Assembly (NCBI RefSeq): GCF_000717475.1
Contig: NZ_JPIK01000004.1
Coordinates: 124,001-188,000, forward strand
Length of the DNA: 64,000 nucleotides
Reading direction: 5' to 3'
DNA from: Desulfonatronum thiodismutans
GTDB taxonomy: Bacteria; Desulfobacterota; Desulfovibrionia; Desulfovibrionales; Desulfonatronaceae
A program made the position numbers and the translations under genes. Of this stretch, positions 22,717-34,738 are shown piece by piece; the stretch's first letter is position 1, and every line of letters starts with the position of its first letter. The notes below the pieces were generated by a model. The model saw only the letters and a program-made list of their open reading frames with translations. It ran no database searches and had not been told where the DNA came from.

Positions 22717-25671
22717 TCACCGCCCCAGCACCTCCCGGAGCACGGTCTCCAAATCCCGCAATTGATACGGCTTGCCGAGAAAGCCCTTGGCACCGGCGGA
22801 CAAAGATTGTCGTCCCTGTCCTTCCGCGGAATAACCGCTGGCAATCACCACTTTGACCAGCGGGTCGACGCGCAGCAGTTCTTGCAGGCATCTGTACCCA
22901 CCCATGCCGGGCATATTCAGGTCCAACAGCACCAAATCAATCTTCTCCCCCTCCTGGAGGTATGCTTCCAGGGCTTCTTCCCCGCTGGCCGCGTTTTTCA
23001 CCTTGTACCCCAGCACTTCCAGGACTTCCCGTGTCAAAGCCCGGATTTCCGACTCATCGTCCACCACCAGGATGGTTTTCTCTTCACCGTGGCCTTCAGG
23101 GAGCGTTTTTTTTGGCTCAGCCATCTCTTCCGGCGCATGTCCATGCGCCGCGGGCAGATAGATTTTGAACACCGTTCCCTGTCCTGGTTCGCTGTAGCAC
23201 TGGATGGAACCACCGTGGTTCTTGACGATGCCGTACACCGAGGCCAAACCCAGCCCGGTCCCTTTGCCCACGGTCTTGGTGGTGAAAAAGGGATCGAAGA
23301 CGTGAATCAGGGTTTTCTTGTCCATGCCGTGGCCCGTATCCGTGACGGACAGCAGCACATGAGAGCCGGGTTCAGAGCCGGGATGCATCCGGACAAATCC
23401 TTCGTCAAGAACCACGTTGTTGGTTTCGATGAGAAACGTTCCTCCGTCCGGCATGGCGTCCACCGCGTTGTTCGCCAGATTGAGCAACACTTGTTCGATC
23501 TGCACCGGATCGGCCAAAAGCGACCAAAGCTCGGGATCAAGGCGCGTCTCCACGGCGACCATCTTGGGGATGGTCCGCCGCAGCATGCCCGCCACGCCTT
23601 CCACTTCCCGGTTCAGGTCCACGGGCACCCGGCATGATTCCTCCTTACGGCTGAACAAAAGCAATTGCCTGACCAACTGGGCGGCCCGCTCGGTGGATTT
23701 CAGCGCCGCCCTCAGACGGACGACGTCCGGATGATCGTCGGGCTTGCCCGCGAGCAACAGCTCGATATTGCCCCCCAGGGTCTGAAGCAGATTATTGAAG
23801 TCGTGGGCCACTCCCCCGGCCAGAATACCCACGGACTCCATCTTTTGCGCCTGAAGCAGTTGGGCCTGCATTTTTTCCCGCTCCGCCTCGGCCTGCTTGC
23901 GCTCGGTGATATCGTACGCCAATCCGCCCACCGCTCTCCGTCCGTCGGCCAGGACCAGAGCGAATTTGACGTCGTTCAGCCAACGTTGCTTTTCACCAAT
24001 GTGGGCCGCGTACTCCAGCTCAACCCTGTCCAGCTCCCCGGAGAGAATCCGCTCATCCGCCTTCTCAAGCAAATCAGAGGTCGCGGAATCGAAAAGCGCC
24101 CTCGCCGAGTCTCCGCCCGCCAGGCTGACGAAGCCGTTCATGAGCTCCGCTACGCGCCTGTTTTTGTAAACATGCGCGAGGCTTTCATCCTTGATATAGG
24201 CGTACACCGGGGTTTCATCCATAAACGCCTGGAAGCGCTGCTCGCTTTGCCGCAACCGCTCTTCAGCGGCATACTCATCCGTCACGTCCCGAAACACCAG
24301 CACCACGCCGGAGATGCGTCCCTGGCGATCGCGGATGGGGGCCGCGCTGTCGGCGATCTGGTATTCCACGCCGCCCCTGGAAAGCAGCAGTGTGTGATTG
24401 GCCAACCCCACGATCCGGCCGAAATCAATCACCTGATGTACGGGATTATCCACGATCTCCCGGGTCCGAGAGTTGACGATGCGGAACACTTCATTCAACG
24501 GCTTGCCTTTGGCCTCGTCCAAGGTCCAGCCGCAGAGCTTTTCCGCGACCTGATTCATGTTGGTCACCAGGCCTCGCGGATCCGTTGCGATCACGCCGTC
24601 TCCGATGGAATGCAGGGTTGTGGCGAGGTTTTCCTCGCTGGCCTGCAGGGCCTGGGTCATCTTTTCCCGCTGGCGGATATTCCAGGCCATCTGCAGGACC
24701 AGCGCCAGAAGCACCACGGTAAAGACCGTCAGCACGCCCAGAAAAATACGGGTCCTGGCGGATAAAGCCGCCTCAGCCAGCTTGCGCTCGGTTTCGTCAA
24801 GGATCAGGGACAGCATCACCCGGCGTCCGTCCAGAAGGACGACTTCGGCGGACCACAAGGCGTATCTGGGTTCTCCGGCCTTGGTCATGAACTGGATCGG
24901 CTCGTCCTTGAAGTACCCCTGCTCCGCTATCTTGGCCACGATGCGATCCCGGTCCGCCGGATCGGCCCAGATGCCGACCTCCTTGGACGTTTTACCGATC
25001 AGCTCCTCCCTGGCATACCCGAGCATCTCGTTCCAGCGCTCATTGACGTCCAGAAACAGGCCGGTCTCGATATCCGAAATGACCAGCGGCGCCGGACTGG
25101 AGTGAAAGGCCTTGGCGAACCGCTCCTCGGACTGTCTGCGCTGCGTGATGTCCAGGACGGTAAAGGTCACCCCGGCGGACAGGTCTTCGGAGTTCAAGGG
25201 GGTCGAAGAGAGGATGACGTCCAGGACGGCCCCGTCTTTGCGCAACCAGCGGGTTTCCACGGACCCCGTGCCTTTTTCGGAAATCTGGCGATACTTTTCC
25301 CGACCCACGAAGTCGTAGTCCTCCTGCGTGGGGTAGAGCATCCGTGCGCTTTGGCCGATCAGCTCCTCCCGGCTGTAGCCGGTCAGCTCCAAAACATAAT
25401 CGTTGACGCTGGAGATCACCCGGCCTTCCACCATCCCGATGCCCGTAGGCGCGGTCTGGAGGATGGTGGCCAAAAGCTGATCGGTCAGCGAATGCCTGTC
25501 TGTCCATGTCTCCGCCTCGACCTCGTGGGAAAACGGCGGCACGGCAAGCAGCACAAAAAACAGAACCAACAGGCATGTTCTCGACAGCCCGGAAATCAAG
25601 ACTCCGGTTCCCTGCCTGGCCGCGCCGGAACGAGTCCGAATTTCAGGGCATTGATTCTTGGGTGTGGTCAT
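22717..25671 (-). CDS. Hybrid sensor histidine kinase, four PAS domains, receiver (core type C)
   Basis: 984 residues. Signal anchor at about 25-46, PAS at about 62-185, PAS at about 190-305, membrane span at about 312-332, PAS at about 345-475, PAS at about 480-605. HisKA follows with phospho-His in GGVAHDFNNLLQ. The ATPase has N box NLANNAVDAMP, G1 DTGHGMD, F box FDPFFTTK and G2 GKGTGLGLA. Terminal receiver with Asp in LVLLDLNMPGMGG. The core is of the same type as 39971-43819 and the decayed copy at 28905-30011. PAS domains before and after the second span suggest partly periplasmic sensing. No partner regulator lies beside it. Confidence 0.92.
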   Translation of the reverse strand: MTTPKNQCPEIRTRSGAARQGTGVLISGLSRTCLLVLFFVLLAVPPFSHEVEAETWTDRHSLTDQLLATILQTAPTGIGMVEGRVISSVNDYVLELTGYSREELIGQSARMLYPTQEDYDFVGREKYRQISEKGTGSVETRWLRKDGAVLDVILSSTPLNSEDLSAGVTFTVLDITQRRQSEERFAKAFHSSPAPLVISDIETGLFLDVNERWNEMLGYAREELIGKTSKEVGIWADPADRDRIVAKIAEQGYFKDEPIQFMTKAGEPRYALWSAEVVLLDGRRVMLSLILDETERKLAEAALSARTRIFLGVLTVFTVVLLALVLQMAWNIRQREKMTQALQASEENLATTLHSIGDGVIATDPRGLVTNMNQVAEKLCGWTLDEAKGKPLNEVFRIVNSRTREIVDNPVHQVIDFGRIVGLANHTLLLSRGGVEYQIADSAAPIRDRQGRISGVVLVFRDVTDEYAAEERLRQSEQRFQAFMDETPVYAYIKDESLAHVYKNRRVAELMNGFVSLAGGDSARALFDSATSDLLEKADERILSGELDRVELEYAAHIGEKQRWLNDVKFALVLADGRRAVGGLAYDITERKQAEAEREKMQAQLLQAQKMESVGILAGGVAHDFNNLLQTLGGNIELLLAGKPDDHPDVVRLRAALKSTERAAQLVRQLLLFSRKEESCRVPVDLNREVEGVAGMLRRTIPKMVAVETRLDPELWSLLADPVQIEQVLLNLANNAVDAMPDGGTFLIETNNVVLDEGFVRMHPGSEPGSHVLLSVTDTGHGMDKKTLIHVFDPFFTTKTVGKGTGLGLASVYGIVKNHGGSIQCYSEPGQGTVFKIYLPAAHGHAPEEMAEPKKTLPEGHGEEKTILVVDDESEIRALTREVLEVLGYKVKNAASGEEALEAYLQEGEKIDLVLLDLNMPGMGGYRCLQELLRVDPLVKVVIASGYSAEGQGRQSLSAGAKGFLGKPYQLRDLETVLREVLGR

Positions 25672-26069
25672 GATGTCAGCCTTTTCCTCGGATCTCGGTG
25701 AAATTTGTGCTCATATCGCCAAGGAATCGAAACGAATCCTTGCTATCTGAAAAACCGGCCAATGACGAGCGTTAATCCGGCAAACCAGTCGGATTCCAAC
25801 GACGGGAAAACTGACCAAACTGAGAAGTATTCCGGCATCTTCCCGACTTGAAAATTGGAGTTGATGTTTTAGCCTTATCTTGCCTAAATTGGCACGGGCA
25901 AGTTCAGTTAGCCCACCAATTTCATTGCGAGATGCTTCAGGAGAGGGCGCTGCTCGAAACGACGAGAACAAGGCCTTCCCGATGGATGTCATGATTCCGA
26001 CCTGCCTCCCCCGGCATGGTTATTCCCCGTCCCCAAAGCGCATTCATCCCTGCAACAGAGGAGCCGTCC
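25672..26069. other. Intergenic region between divergent kinases
   Basis: 398 bp with no gene or RNA that I can support. It must hold the promoters for the minus-strand kinase and the plus-strand kinase. The plus-strand gene has a clear AGAGGAG ribosome site at its right edge. Confidence 0.5.
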
Positions 26070-28862
26070 ATGCCCGAAACGTTCTCTTTCAACGACAGTG
26101 TCCCAGACCCTGGGCCTGATCCTGAGTCTGGCCCAGGGTCTGATCCGGACTTAAGCCTTCAAGACATTTTCGAGAACGCACCCATCGGCATTTTCACCAG
26201 CACGCCCGAAGGCCGCTTTCTCTCGGCCAACCCCGCGGCGGCAAAAATGTTTGGGTTTGAGACGCCGCGAGAACTGCTGGACGCAATCATCGACATTGCC
26301 GCGCAGCTCTACGTCGACCCGCGAGACAGAGAGAAATTCAAAACGGTCCTGGAAGCGGAAGGTCAGGTTTTGGACCAGGAATTTCGCATGGTTCGCAAGG
26401 ACGGGACCCTGTTCTGGGTGAACAGAAACGCCCGCGTCCTGAGAGATCGGGTTGGACGAATCAGGGCTTATCAGGGATTTATTACAGACATTTCCAAACG
26501 GAAATTGGCCGAGCAGGAATTGCGCCGAAGCGAAAACCTGTTCAGGAAAATCTTTGAAATCCTGCCCGTGGGTTTGTGGATCGCGGACGGTAACGGAAAA
26601 CTTCAGCGAGGCAACCCGGCGGGAGTGGCCATTTGGGGGGCGGAACCTCAGGTTGATCAGAAAAAGTATGGCGTTTTCAAAGCCAGACGTCTGCCGACAG
26701 AAGAAGAAATCGCGCCTGACGACTGGGCCTTGGCGCGCACCGTGAACAAAGGCGAGACCATTGTCGACGAACTCCTGGAAATAGACGCCTTTGACGGCGA
26801 GAAGAAGATCATCCTCAACTACACCGCGCCGGTACTGGACGAACGAGGAAACGTGGAAGCGGCCGTCGTCGTCAACCGGGACGTCACATTTCGATATCTC
26901 GCCGAGAAAGAACTGCAATCCCAGCGGTTGCGCCTGGAAAACATCATCAACGGCACCAACGTGGCGACCTGGGAATGGAACCTCCAAACCGGCGAACACA
27001 TCATTGACGCACGCTGGGCCGAGATTGTCGGCTATACTCTGGAAGAGTTGACGCCTGTTTCCATCCAGACCTGGGAAAACCTCGTTCATCCGGATGATCT
27101 GAAAAATGCCGGCGAACTGCTGGAACGACATTTCACGGGGGAAGTGCGTTATTTTGATTATGAATACCGCATGAGGCACAAAGACGGCAGCTGGGTATGG
27201 GTCGAGGACAGAGGTCAAATCATGACCCGAACCCCGGAAGGCAAGCCGTTGATGATTTACGGCACTTTATCCGACATCACGCAACGTAAAACGATGGAAA
27301 GCGCCCTGAAGGAAAGCGAGGAGCGGTTCAGACTGAGCATGGAGGCCGTCAGCGATGGAGTCTGGGACTGGGATGTGCGGACCAACCATGCCTATTACAG
27401 CCCAGGCTTTTTCGGAATGCTGGGATATGAGGCCCATGAGATTCCCGCGGATGTAACGCAATGGACGGATTTGTTGCATCCTGAAGACAAGAAAAAAGCC
27501 CTCGAGATAACCCAGGATTGCATTGAGAATCAGGCGGAATCCTTGACTTTGGAGTTTCGACTTAAAGCCAAGGATGGAAGCTGGAGATGGATATTGGGAC
27601 GCGGGAGTGTTTTGTCCAGAGATGCGCTCGGCAGGGCAACTCGGCTGATAGGCACCAATCAGGACATCACCAAACTCAAGCAGGTTGAACAAGCCCTGGT
27701 CCTGGCCAAGGAGCGGGCCGAGGCCGCCAACCGAGCCAAATCCGAATTCCTGGCCAACATGAGCCACGAAATCCGCACGCCCATCAACGGCATCATGGGC
27801 ATGCTGCAACTCTTGAGCAACACCGCGCTAAGCGACAAACAGCAACACTACATTCAACTGGCCGCCAGTTCCGCCGAACGCCTGACCAGACTGCTGTCCG
27901 ACATTCTCGACTTGTCCCAGGTCGAGGCGGGCAAGATGATGATCCGTGAAACAACGTTCAGCATGGAAGAACTGCAAGACTCCATAACCGGCCTGTTCAG
28001 CGTCACGGCGAGAAGCAAGGGAATCGCCCTGGAGTGCGCCGTTGACCCTGCCATTTCGCCGCGCCTGATCGGAGACGAAGCCCGTGTCCGGCAAGTCCTC
28101 TTCAATCTTATCGGCAACGCGCTGAAATTCTGCGATACCGGCAAGGTCACGGTGGAAATGGCTCCGATTCGCTCCTGGAAACCCGGAGCCGTCCGAATTC
28201 TCTTTTCCGTGACCGACACGGGCATCGGCATGCCCGAAAACAAACTGAGAGAGCTTTTCGAGCCCTTCACGCAGCTTGACGGCTCCCACACCAGAAAATA
28301 CCAAGGCTCCGGGCTTGGCCTGGCCATCGTCAAACGCCTGATTGAACTCATGGACGGACGGCTCTGCGTGGAAAGTCGGCAAGGAGAAGGTACTTCGGTA
28401 TACTTCGACCTGTATTTCAAGCTCCCCGATGACGTCGCCCTTCCGGAAGATCCACCGGCGCCCTCTGTTCCCGCCCCGCCCAACCTGCGCATACTGCTTG
28501 CCGAAGACGATCCTTCAAATTCTTATCCGACCGTAAAACGCCTGGAAAGGGCCGGTCATGCGGTAACCCTGGCCGAAGACGGGAGACAGGCCTTGGACCT
28601 GCTCAAGGACCGGGATTTCGACTGCATCCTGATGGACATCCAGATGCCGGTAATGAACGGCATCGAGGCCGCCAAGACCATCCGCTCCTCCACCGACCTC
28701 GGCCCCAAGAAGGATATTCCCATCATCGCCCTTACCGCCTTTGCCATGGACGGAGATCGGGAAAAGTTCCTGGAAGCCGGGATGAACGACTACCTGGCCA
28801 AACCGGTGTTGAAGAAAGACCTGACAAAGGCTTTGGAGAAAATCACCCGAGGACCGGCCTGA
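26070..28862 (+). CDS. Cytoplasmic hybrid histidine kinase, four PAS domains, receiver (core type A)
   Basis: 930 residues from ATG 26070, chosen for the AGAGGAG site 7 bases upstream; the frame is open to 26016. No membrane span. A Pro/Asp/Gly-rich leader ([19 protein letters not shown]) lies on a DNA inverted repeat. PAS at about 30-150, 155-275, 285-410 and 415-545. HisKA with [18 protein letters not shown] (phospho-His), ATPase with [16 protein letters not shown] and [12 protein letters not shown], receiver with Asp in [12 protein letters not shown]. The core is nearly identical to that of 30039-32240. It is the first gene of a plus-strand run of kinases. Confidence 0.92.
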   Translation: MPETFSFNDSVPDPGPDPESGPGSDPDLSLQDIFENAPIGIFTSTPEGRFLSANPAAAKMFGFETPRELLDAIIDIAAQLYVDPRDREKFKTVLEAEGQVLDQEFRMVRKDGTLFWVNRNARVLRDRVGRIRAYQGFITDISKRKLAEQELRRSENLFRKIFEILPVGLWIADGNGKLQRGNPAGVAIWGAEPQVDQKKYGVFKARRLPTEEEIAPDDWALARTVNKGETIVDELLEIDAFDGEKKIILNYTAPVLDERGNVEAAVVVNRDVTFRYLAEKELQSQRLRLENIINGTNVATWEWNLQTGEHIIDARWAEIVGYTLEELTPVSIQTWENLVHPDDLKNAGELLERHFTGEVRYFDYEYRMRHKDGSWVWVEDRGQIMTRTPEGKPLMIYGTLSDITQRKTMESALKESEERFRLSMEAVSDGVWDWDVRTNHAYYSPGFFGMLGYEAHEIPADVTQWTDLLHPEDKKKALEITQDCIENQAESLTLEFRLKAKDGSWRWILGRGSVLSRDALGRATRLIGTNQDITKLKQVEQALVLAKERAEAANRAKSEFLANMSHEIRTPINGIMGMLQLLSNTALSDKQQHYIQLAASSAERLTRLLSDILDLSQVEAGKMMIRETTFSMEELQDSITGLFSVTARSKGIALECAVDPAISPRLIGDEARVRQVLFNLIGNALKFCDTGKVTVEMAPIRSWKPGAVRILFSVTDTGIGMPENKLRELFEPFTQLDGSHTRKYQGSGLGLAIVKRLIELMDGRLCVESRQGEGTSVYFDLYFKLPDDVALPEDPPAPSVPAPPNLRILLAEDDPSNSYPTVKRLERAGHAVTLAEDGRQALDLLKDRDFDCILMDIQMPVMNGIEAAKTIRSSTDLGPKKDIPIIALTAFAMDGDREKFLEAGMNDYLAKPVLKKDLTKALEKITRGPA

Positions 28863-28904
28863 ACCGCGCCAGGGCCGTGAAAACGGCACGAACCAAAATG
28901 AACT

Positions 28905-30011
28905 GAATATGTAACTTCCGTGGAACCAAAGCCATGAAAAAAAGCATCGCCACGCGGATGAACAAGGACATCCTCCTGACCTTCCTGGTGATCGCGGTCT
29001 TGTTCATTATCTTCGGCATCCTGATGCAATTGCACTGGCGCAACGAAAACATCCGGATGGTCGTCCACCTCCTGGACACGGTCGTGACCAGGGAGCAAAA
29101 TACTCTGGCCAACGAACTCTTTGAGAAACGAATCACCTCCCTGAACATGCGCCTGCGGGAAATGCGCGACATCACCGAGCGCAAGCGGGCCGAGCAGGAA
29201 CAGGAGAAGCTGCAAAGTCTGTTTCTCCAGTCCCAAAAGATGGAATCCGTGGGCACCCTGGCCGGAAGCGTGGCCCATGACTTCAACAAGCAACGTGGTC
29301 CTGGACCAAGACTTCGCCAACCACCATCCGGGCTCGTCCGCCGGACCTCACGTGCTCCTGATCGTGACGGACACGGGGTACGGCATGGACGCCCAAACCC
29401 GCGAGCATATCTTCGATCCCTTCTTCACCACCAAGGAAGTGGGCAAAGGCACCGGCCTGGGCCTGGCCTCGGCATACGGCATCGCCAAGAGCCACGGCGG
29501 CTACATCCAATGCTTCAGCGAACCGGGCTCAGGAACGTCGTTCAGAATTTACTGGCCGGCCATGAACGAACAGGAGATCAGCCCGACCGAGGAACCGCGG
29601 GAAAGCATCCTTCAAGGCGGCGACGAGTCCATTCTCGTGGTTGACGATGAGCCGGAAATCCGGGAATTGACCCAAGAGGCCCTGGAGGCCCTGGGCTACA
29701 CCATAAAGAGCGCCGCCAGCGGAGAAGAGGCCCTGCGGATTTACCAAGAACACGGCCAAATCCTCGACTTGGTCCTTTTGGACCTTAATATGCCTGGCAT
29801 GGGAGGATATAAGTGCCTCCAGGAATTGTCGCGGATGAATCCCTCGGTCAAAGTGGTGATCAGCAGCGGTTATTCGGCCAATGGGAATGCCGGCGCGGCC
29901 CAGGCGGCCGGAGCCGCGGGCTTTATCGGCAAACCGTACCGGCTGAAGGAACTGGCGACCATGGTGCGGGTTGTGCTGGATGAACCGACATCCGGCGGTC
30001 AGGCCCGCTGA
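28905..30011 (+). pseudogene. Decayed copy of the binding-protein/PocR-kinase locus
   Basis: 28905-28937 keeps the last ~10 codons of a binding-protein gene (EYVTSVEPKP; compare EHVTSVEPKL at the end of 38787-39974). The kinase then starts at 28934 like the gene at 39971 (MKKSIATRMNKDILL), but jumps from RLREM straight to ITERKRAEQ, losing about 2.4 kb. It next jumps from AHDFN into SNVVLD, losing 371 bp relative to the intact copy and shifting frame. The rest (29277-30011) encodes the ATPase C-half (DTGYGMD, GKGTGLGLA) and a complete receiver (LVLLDLNMPGMGG), which could still be translated from an ATG at the junction. No phospho-acceptor His domain survives intact. Confidence 0.9.
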
Positions 30012-30038
30012 TGTTGACGAAAAATTTAGGAGATCATC

Positions 30039-32240
30039 GTGGAACCATCGTCTTCGGCCATGGTCGCCTTGGTGCAAAACGCCGCGCTGCTTCTGGCGAC
30101 GGCATTGCTTTTCGACGTTTTCGCCTCCAGGTGGCGAAGCGGGGAACTCTTTCTTCTCCAAAAGGTCTTTGTCGGACTGCTTCTCGGAGGCATCGGCATG
30201 GTGGTCATGCTGACCCCGTGGACTCTGCTTCCCGGCGTAGTATTTGATACGAGATCCGTCCTGATCGGCATAACGGGCCTGTTCTTCGGGGCCATTCCCG
30301 CGGCGCTGACCATGGCCATGACGGCCGCCTTGCGCCTTTATCAAGGCGGTTCGGGCGTCTGGATGGGCGTCGCGGCGATCCTGGTTTCAGGGGGCATCGG
30401 CCTCGCCTGGCGGTATGCGCGGAAAAAGCGACTGGCAGCCATTTCATGGCTTGAACTCCTCGCTTTCGGAATCGCCGTCCACATCGGCATGCTGGCCATG
30501 ACGGTCTTCCTGCCCAGGGATGTCGCGTTTCATGTTTTTACAAACATCGCCGGGCCGGTGATGCTGATCTATCCCGTGGCCACGGCTCTGCTTGGAAGCC
30601 TGATGATCAGACGCTTGATCCATGAACAGTCCGAGGAACAGGTACGGGATGAAAAGAAATACAGCCGGACCCTGTTTGACGAGTCCCCCATCGGATTGGC
30701 GCTTTGTCGTATGGATGGGAGCCTCGTGGACGTCAATCCCGCCTATGCGCGGATCATCGGACGCACTGTTGATGAGACGTTATCCCTGACGTATTGGGAT
30801 ATGACTCCAGAGGAATATGAATCACTGGAACAGGCTCAGTTGCGATTTCTCGCCGAAACCGGACGGTATGGACCATTCGATAAAGAATACATGCACGCGG
30901 ACGGCCACCGGGTGCCGGTCCGTCTGCAGGGCTTGATCACGGAGATAAAGGGCGAACGGTTCATTCTGTCGGCGGTGGAGGACATCACCGACCAAAGAAA
31001 GCACGAACAAGCCCTGCTCCAGGCCAAGGAACAGGCTGAAGCAGCCAACCAGGCCAAATCCGAATTTTTGGCCAATATGAGCCACGAAATCCGCACCCCG
31101 ATCAACGGCGTCATGGGCATGCTGCAACTCCTGAACACTACCAGGCTGGACGACAAGCAACATCGCTACATTCAGCTTGCCACAAGTTCCGCCGAGCGCC
31201 TGACCAGGCTGCTGTCCGACATTCTCGACCTGTCCCGGGTCGAGGCGGGCAAGATGGAGATCCATGCATCGACATTCAGCCTGGACGAACTGCAAGACTC
31301 CATCACCGGACTGTTCGCCGTCACGGCCCAAAGCAAGGGCATCGCCCTGGAATGCACCGTTGATCCCGCCATTCCGCCGCGCCTGGTGGGAGACGAAGCC
31401 CGGGTCCGGCAAATTCTCTTCAACCTGGTCGGCAACGCCTTGAAATTCAGCGATGCCGGAAAAATCACCGTGGATATGGTTCCGATCCGGTCCTGGAAAC
31501 CCGGAGCCGCCCGGCTCCTCTTCACCGTAACCGACACGGGCATCGGCATACCCGAGAACAAGTTGAAGGACCTTTTCCAGCCCTTCACCCAAGTGGACGG
31601 CTCCTACACCCGTAGACACCAAGGGGCAGGACTGGGACTGGCCATCGTCAAGCGGCTGGTTGAACTCATGGATGGAAATCTCTGCATGGAAAGCCGGGAA
31701 GGTGAAGGCACTTCAGCCCACTTCGCCCTGCACTTCAAGCTCCCCGACGACACGACTACGAAAAACGATTCCCCGTTGCCCTCCGCTTCCGCCCCATCCG
31801 GTTTGCGCATTTTGCTGGCCGAAGACGATCCGTCGAACGCTTTCCCCACCCAGGAACGGTTGAAACTCGCCGGGCACCACGTCACCCTCGCTGAAAACGG
31901 CAAACAGGTCCTGAAACTGCTCAAGGAGCAGGATTTCGACGTCATCCTGATGGACATCCAGATGCCGGAGATGGACGGCCTGGAGGCAACGCGACGCATC
32001 CGTGCCATGGAGGACGAAAGTCAGAAGTCAGAAGACAGAGATCCGAACTCTGACCCTCAGGTCTCAAGTTTCAACCCTCAGCCCTCTCGGCGAACGCCGA
32101 TCATCGCCCTGACCGCTTACGCCATGGCCGGGGATAGGGAGAAGTTTCTGGAAGCCGGGATGAACGACTATCTAGCCAAGCCGGTGCTGGTGAAAGACCT
32201 GGAAAAGGCCTTGGAAAAGATTATTCGGCGATCAGATTGA
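30039..32240 (+). CDS. LytS-type membrane hybrid histidine kinase (5TM, PAS, receiver; core type A)
   Basis: 733 residues from GTG 30039, with AGGAG 7 bases upstream. N-terminal five-to-six-span LytS-like sensor at about 5-200, with [35 protein letters not shown] and ASGGIGL-like SGGIGLAWR. One PAS at about 210-325, HisKA ([15 protein letters not shown]), ATPase ([28 protein letters not shown]), receiver with Asp in [13 protein letters not shown]. About 28 extra residues of low-complexity origin (SQKSEDR ... NPQPSRR) sit in the receiver before PIIALTA. Follows the decayed kinase by 27 bp. Confidence 0.92.
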   Translation: MEPSSSAMVALVQNAALLLATALLFDVFASRWRSGELFLLQKVFVGLLLGGIGMVVMLTPWTLLPGVVFDTRSVLIGITGLFFGAIPAALTMAMTAALRLYQGGSGVWMGVAAILVSGGIGLAWRYARKKRLAAISWLELLAFGIAVHIGMLAMTVFLPRDVAFHVFTNIAGPVMLIYPVATALLGSLMIRRLIHEQSEEQVRDEKKYSRTLFDESPIGLALCRMDGSLVDVNPAYARIIGRTVDETLSLTYWDMTPEEYESLEQAQLRFLAETGRYGPFDKEYMHADGHRVPVRLQGLITEIKGERFILSAVEDITDQRKHEQALLQAKEQAEAANQAKSEFLANMSHEIRTPINGVMGMLQLLNTTRLDDKQHRYIQLATSSAERLTRLLSDILDLSRVEAGKMEIHASTFSLDELQDSITGLFAVTAQSKGIALECTVDPAIPPRLVGDEARVRQILFNLVGNALKFSDAGKITVDMVPIRSWKPGAARLLFTVTDTGIGIPENKLKDLFQPFTQVDGSYTRRHQGAGLGLAIVKRLVELMDGNLCMESREGEGTSAHFALHFKLPDDTTTKNDSPLPSASAPSGLRILLAEDDPSNAFPTQERLKLAGHHVTLAENGKQVLKLLKEQDFDVILMDIQMPEMDGLEATRRIRAMEDESQKSEDRDPNSDPQVSSFNPQPSRRTPIIALTAYAMAGDREKFLEAGMNDYLAKPVLVKDLEKALEKIIRRSD
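32008..32094 (+). repeat. In-frame low-complexity insert in a receiver domain
   Basis: DNA rich in AGTCAGAAG followed by CTCTGACCCTCAGGTCTCAA encodes about 28 residues between the third helix and fourth strand of the receiver. A related insert lies at the same place in the kinase at 45440-47959 (47707-47803). The kinase at 26070-28862 has the same core without it. Confidence 0.75.
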
Positions 32241-32422
32241 TCCGAATTCTTGTTTCATTCTCGGGAGACGAAACAGTCAAGAATGAACCTGCCCCCACCC
32301 AATGGCGGACCATATTATCCTTGATTTAATTTACCCTTGATTTTCGAAGAGATATGTATCAAAAATATCTCAGGCAGCTCTTTTGCCGTAAGCCATGACA
32401 AGCCCACGCTCAGGAGCCTCCC

Positions 32423-34327
32423 ATGCACGATACACATCCCCGCAAAAATCCAAATAGCCCAACACCCGGCTTTGATCTCCAGAACATCTTCGACAACGCG
32501 CCCATCGGCATCTACACTTCCACGCCGGAGGGACGTCTCATCTCGGTCAATTCGGCAACGGCTCAGATACTTGGCTATGATACTCCACAAGAATTGATCG
32601 ACATCGTAACGGACATAGGCGCTCAAATTTATGCCTCCCCATCTGACAGAGAACGCTTTCTGCATCATTTATCAGAACAACACGCAATAAAGGACCAAGA
32701 ATATCTTTTACGTCGCAAGGATGGATCCTTCTTTTGGGCATCCTTGAATGCTTTCGCGGTATTCTGCGAGGACGGGAACATCTCTCATTTTCAGATATTC
32801 TTGGTTGACATTGATGAAAAGAAAGTAGCGGAACAAAAACTCCGTGAAAGCGAGAAACGATTCCAATTTGCCCTTGAGACATGCAAAATCGGCACATGGG
32901 AGTTGGATGTCTCGGGCCTTTGCGCCACCCGATGCATTCTCCACGACAATATTTTCGGCTACCGGAAACTTCTGGCTGAGTGGTCGTACCCCTTGTTCAT
33001 TGAGCATGTTCATCCCGAAGACCGGAATCATGTGGAAAAGAAGTTCAAGAAAGCCGTGGAGGCGAAACAGGATTGGAGTTTTGAGTGCCGGATCATCCGA
33101 ACGGACGACGAAGTTCGTTGGATATGGGCGGCGGGAAGGCATGCGCCGGATGCATCCGGCACCCTGAATCGCCTGGTCGGCATTGTGCAGGACATCACGG
33201 AACGCAAGCAGGTCGCGGAAGCCGAGGCGTTGCGCGACAGTGAAGAACTGTTCCGGTACATGTTCATGCATGCGCCCGTCCCCTACCTCTCTCTTGATGA
33301 TCAAGGCCGCCTCTTGGAAGTCAACCAAACCTCCCTGGAGCTTCTTGGTTATCCACGAGAGGATTTCATCGGCCGGAACATCAAAACCATGATCCACCCC
33401 GAGAGCGTAGAGCGGTTCGGGGAATATTTTCGCAACCTCAAGGCAACCGGCGAAACCCCGAACATGGAGTTCGAAATAATCAAAAGCGACGGGACCAGCA
33501 TCCATGGTTTTTTCAGCGGACGGGTTCAGTACGACAACCATGGTCGGTTCCAGAGAATGCACTGTATTTTCCAGGACATCACCAAACGGAAAGAGGCGGA
33601 AGACGAAATCAAGGAAGTCAACCGGCAGCTCCAGACGGCCAATGCCGAAAAAGACAAACTCTTCTCCATCATTGCCCACGACCTCAAAGCGCCCATGGCC
33701 AGCCTTCTGGTTTCAACGGGAATGCTGGCTGATCAGGCGGATATTTTTTCGGAGCAGGACATCCGGTTTATCTCAAAAGAGCTGCACGGCAACGCTAAAA
33801 ACACCTTCGCGCTTTTGGAAGACCTATTGCAGTGGTCGCGGATGAGTCAGGGAGGGATAGACTATGATCCAGGACCATGCAGCCTGCGTGAACTTATCAA
33901 CACGAGTTTCTATACAGCCCAGGAAGTGGCCAAAAGCAAGGATGTCGCCATCAGCCTGGATATCCCCCAGGGGCTTACCGTTCATGTCGACCAGCCCATG
34001 ATCAATACGGTGATCCGCAACGTCCTGTTCAACGCGGTCAAGTTCTCCCACCGCGGCGGAAAGATTGTCGTCTCCGCCCGACAGACTGGACAAAATGTGA
34101 CTATGGCGATTCAGGATAACGGTGTCGGAATGGACCCGAACGTGCTGACCGATTCGTTTTCCTTGGAAAAGGTCAATCGCCAAGCGGGCACCGAAGGCGA
34201 AAAAGGAACCGGCCTGGGGCTTGTGCTGTGCAAGCAGTTTATCGAGCGGCACGGCGGGCAAATCTGGCTGGAAAGCTCGCCTGGCCAAGGCACGACGGCA
34301 TTTTTCACCTTGCCGGTCGGCGAGTGA
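32423..34327 (+). CDS. Cytoplasmic PAS histidine kinase without receiver (core type B)
   Basis: 634 residues, no membrane span; GGAG lies 6 bases before ATG. PAS at about 18-140 (resembling the first PAS of the kinase at 26070), PAS at about 145-270, PAS at about 275-400. HisKA with phospho-His in IIAHDLKAPMASLL. ATPase with N box NVLFNAVKFS, G1 DNGVGMD and G2 GTGLGLVLCKQF. It ends after the ATPase, so it must phosphorylate a separate response regulator, none of which is adjacent. Its kinase core is nearly the same as that of the large kinase at 34739. Confidence 0.92.
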   Translation: MHDTHPRKNPNSPTPGFDLQNIFDNAPIGIYTSTPEGRLISVNSATAQILGYDTPQELIDIVTDIGAQIYASPSDRERFLHHLSEQHAIKDQEYLLRRKDGSFFWASLNAFAVFCEDGNISHFQIFLVDIDEKKVAEQKLRESEKRFQFALETCKIGTWELDVSGLCATRCILHDNIFGYRKLLAEWSYPLFIEHVHPEDRNHVEKKFKKAVEAKQDWSFECRIIRTDDEVRWIWAAGRHAPDASGTLNRLVGIVQDITERKQVAEAEALRDSEELFRYMFMHAPVPYLSLDDQGRLLEVNQTSLELLGYPREDFIGRNIKTMIHPESVERFGEYFRNLKATGETPNMEFEIIKSDGTSIHGFFSGRVQYDNHGRFQRMHCIFQDITKRKEAEDEIKEVNRQLQTANAEKDKLFSIIAHDLKAPMASLLVSTGMLADQADIFSEQDIRFISKELHGNAKNTFALLEDLLQWSRMSQGGIDYDPGPCSLRELINTSFYTAQEVAKSKDVAISLDIPQGLTVHVDQPMINTVIRNVLFNAVKFSHRGGKIVVSARQTGQNVTMAIQDNGVGMDPNVLTDSFSLEKVNRQAGTEGEKGTGLGLVLCKQFIERHGGQIWLESSPGQGTTAFFTLPVGE

Positions 34328-34738
34328 ACGCCAAAGCATGGTCAAGAAACCAGGACGGACCGCATGACCGTATATGTGGTTTTCGCCGACACGACCCCAA
34401 CCGCATCAACCCCCCTGCACCCCAGTCGACCCTTGACTCCCGCAATTTTCCAGCACTCTTAAACCGCAACGCTTCCCGCAATTCCACGCCCCCTCCAGTC
34501 GTGGCGACGACCACCGACTCCAAAACGCCAAAAATTAGCCACGTCGTGTCATATACATCGCGCTGTTTTTTGGTAGTATCCTCCTAACGTCTGAAAAGGT
34601 TCAGGGCAGGCCTCCAGGCATCTCCAGCCCGGGCCGGGGTATGATCATTCCTGAGGACACCTTGAGTTCCCAACGATATCAAAGAGTTCAGCGTTTTTTT
34701 CTGAAACCGAAGCACCCTGTCATGACCGGGAGAAGCAA
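34328..34738. other. Intergenic region before the XRE-kinase gene
   Basis: 411 bp with no supported gene or RNA. Presumably holds the promoter of the next gene and, since that gene encodes an XRE-type DNA-binding domain, possibly an operator; I could not identify a convincing one by eye. Confidence 0.4.
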
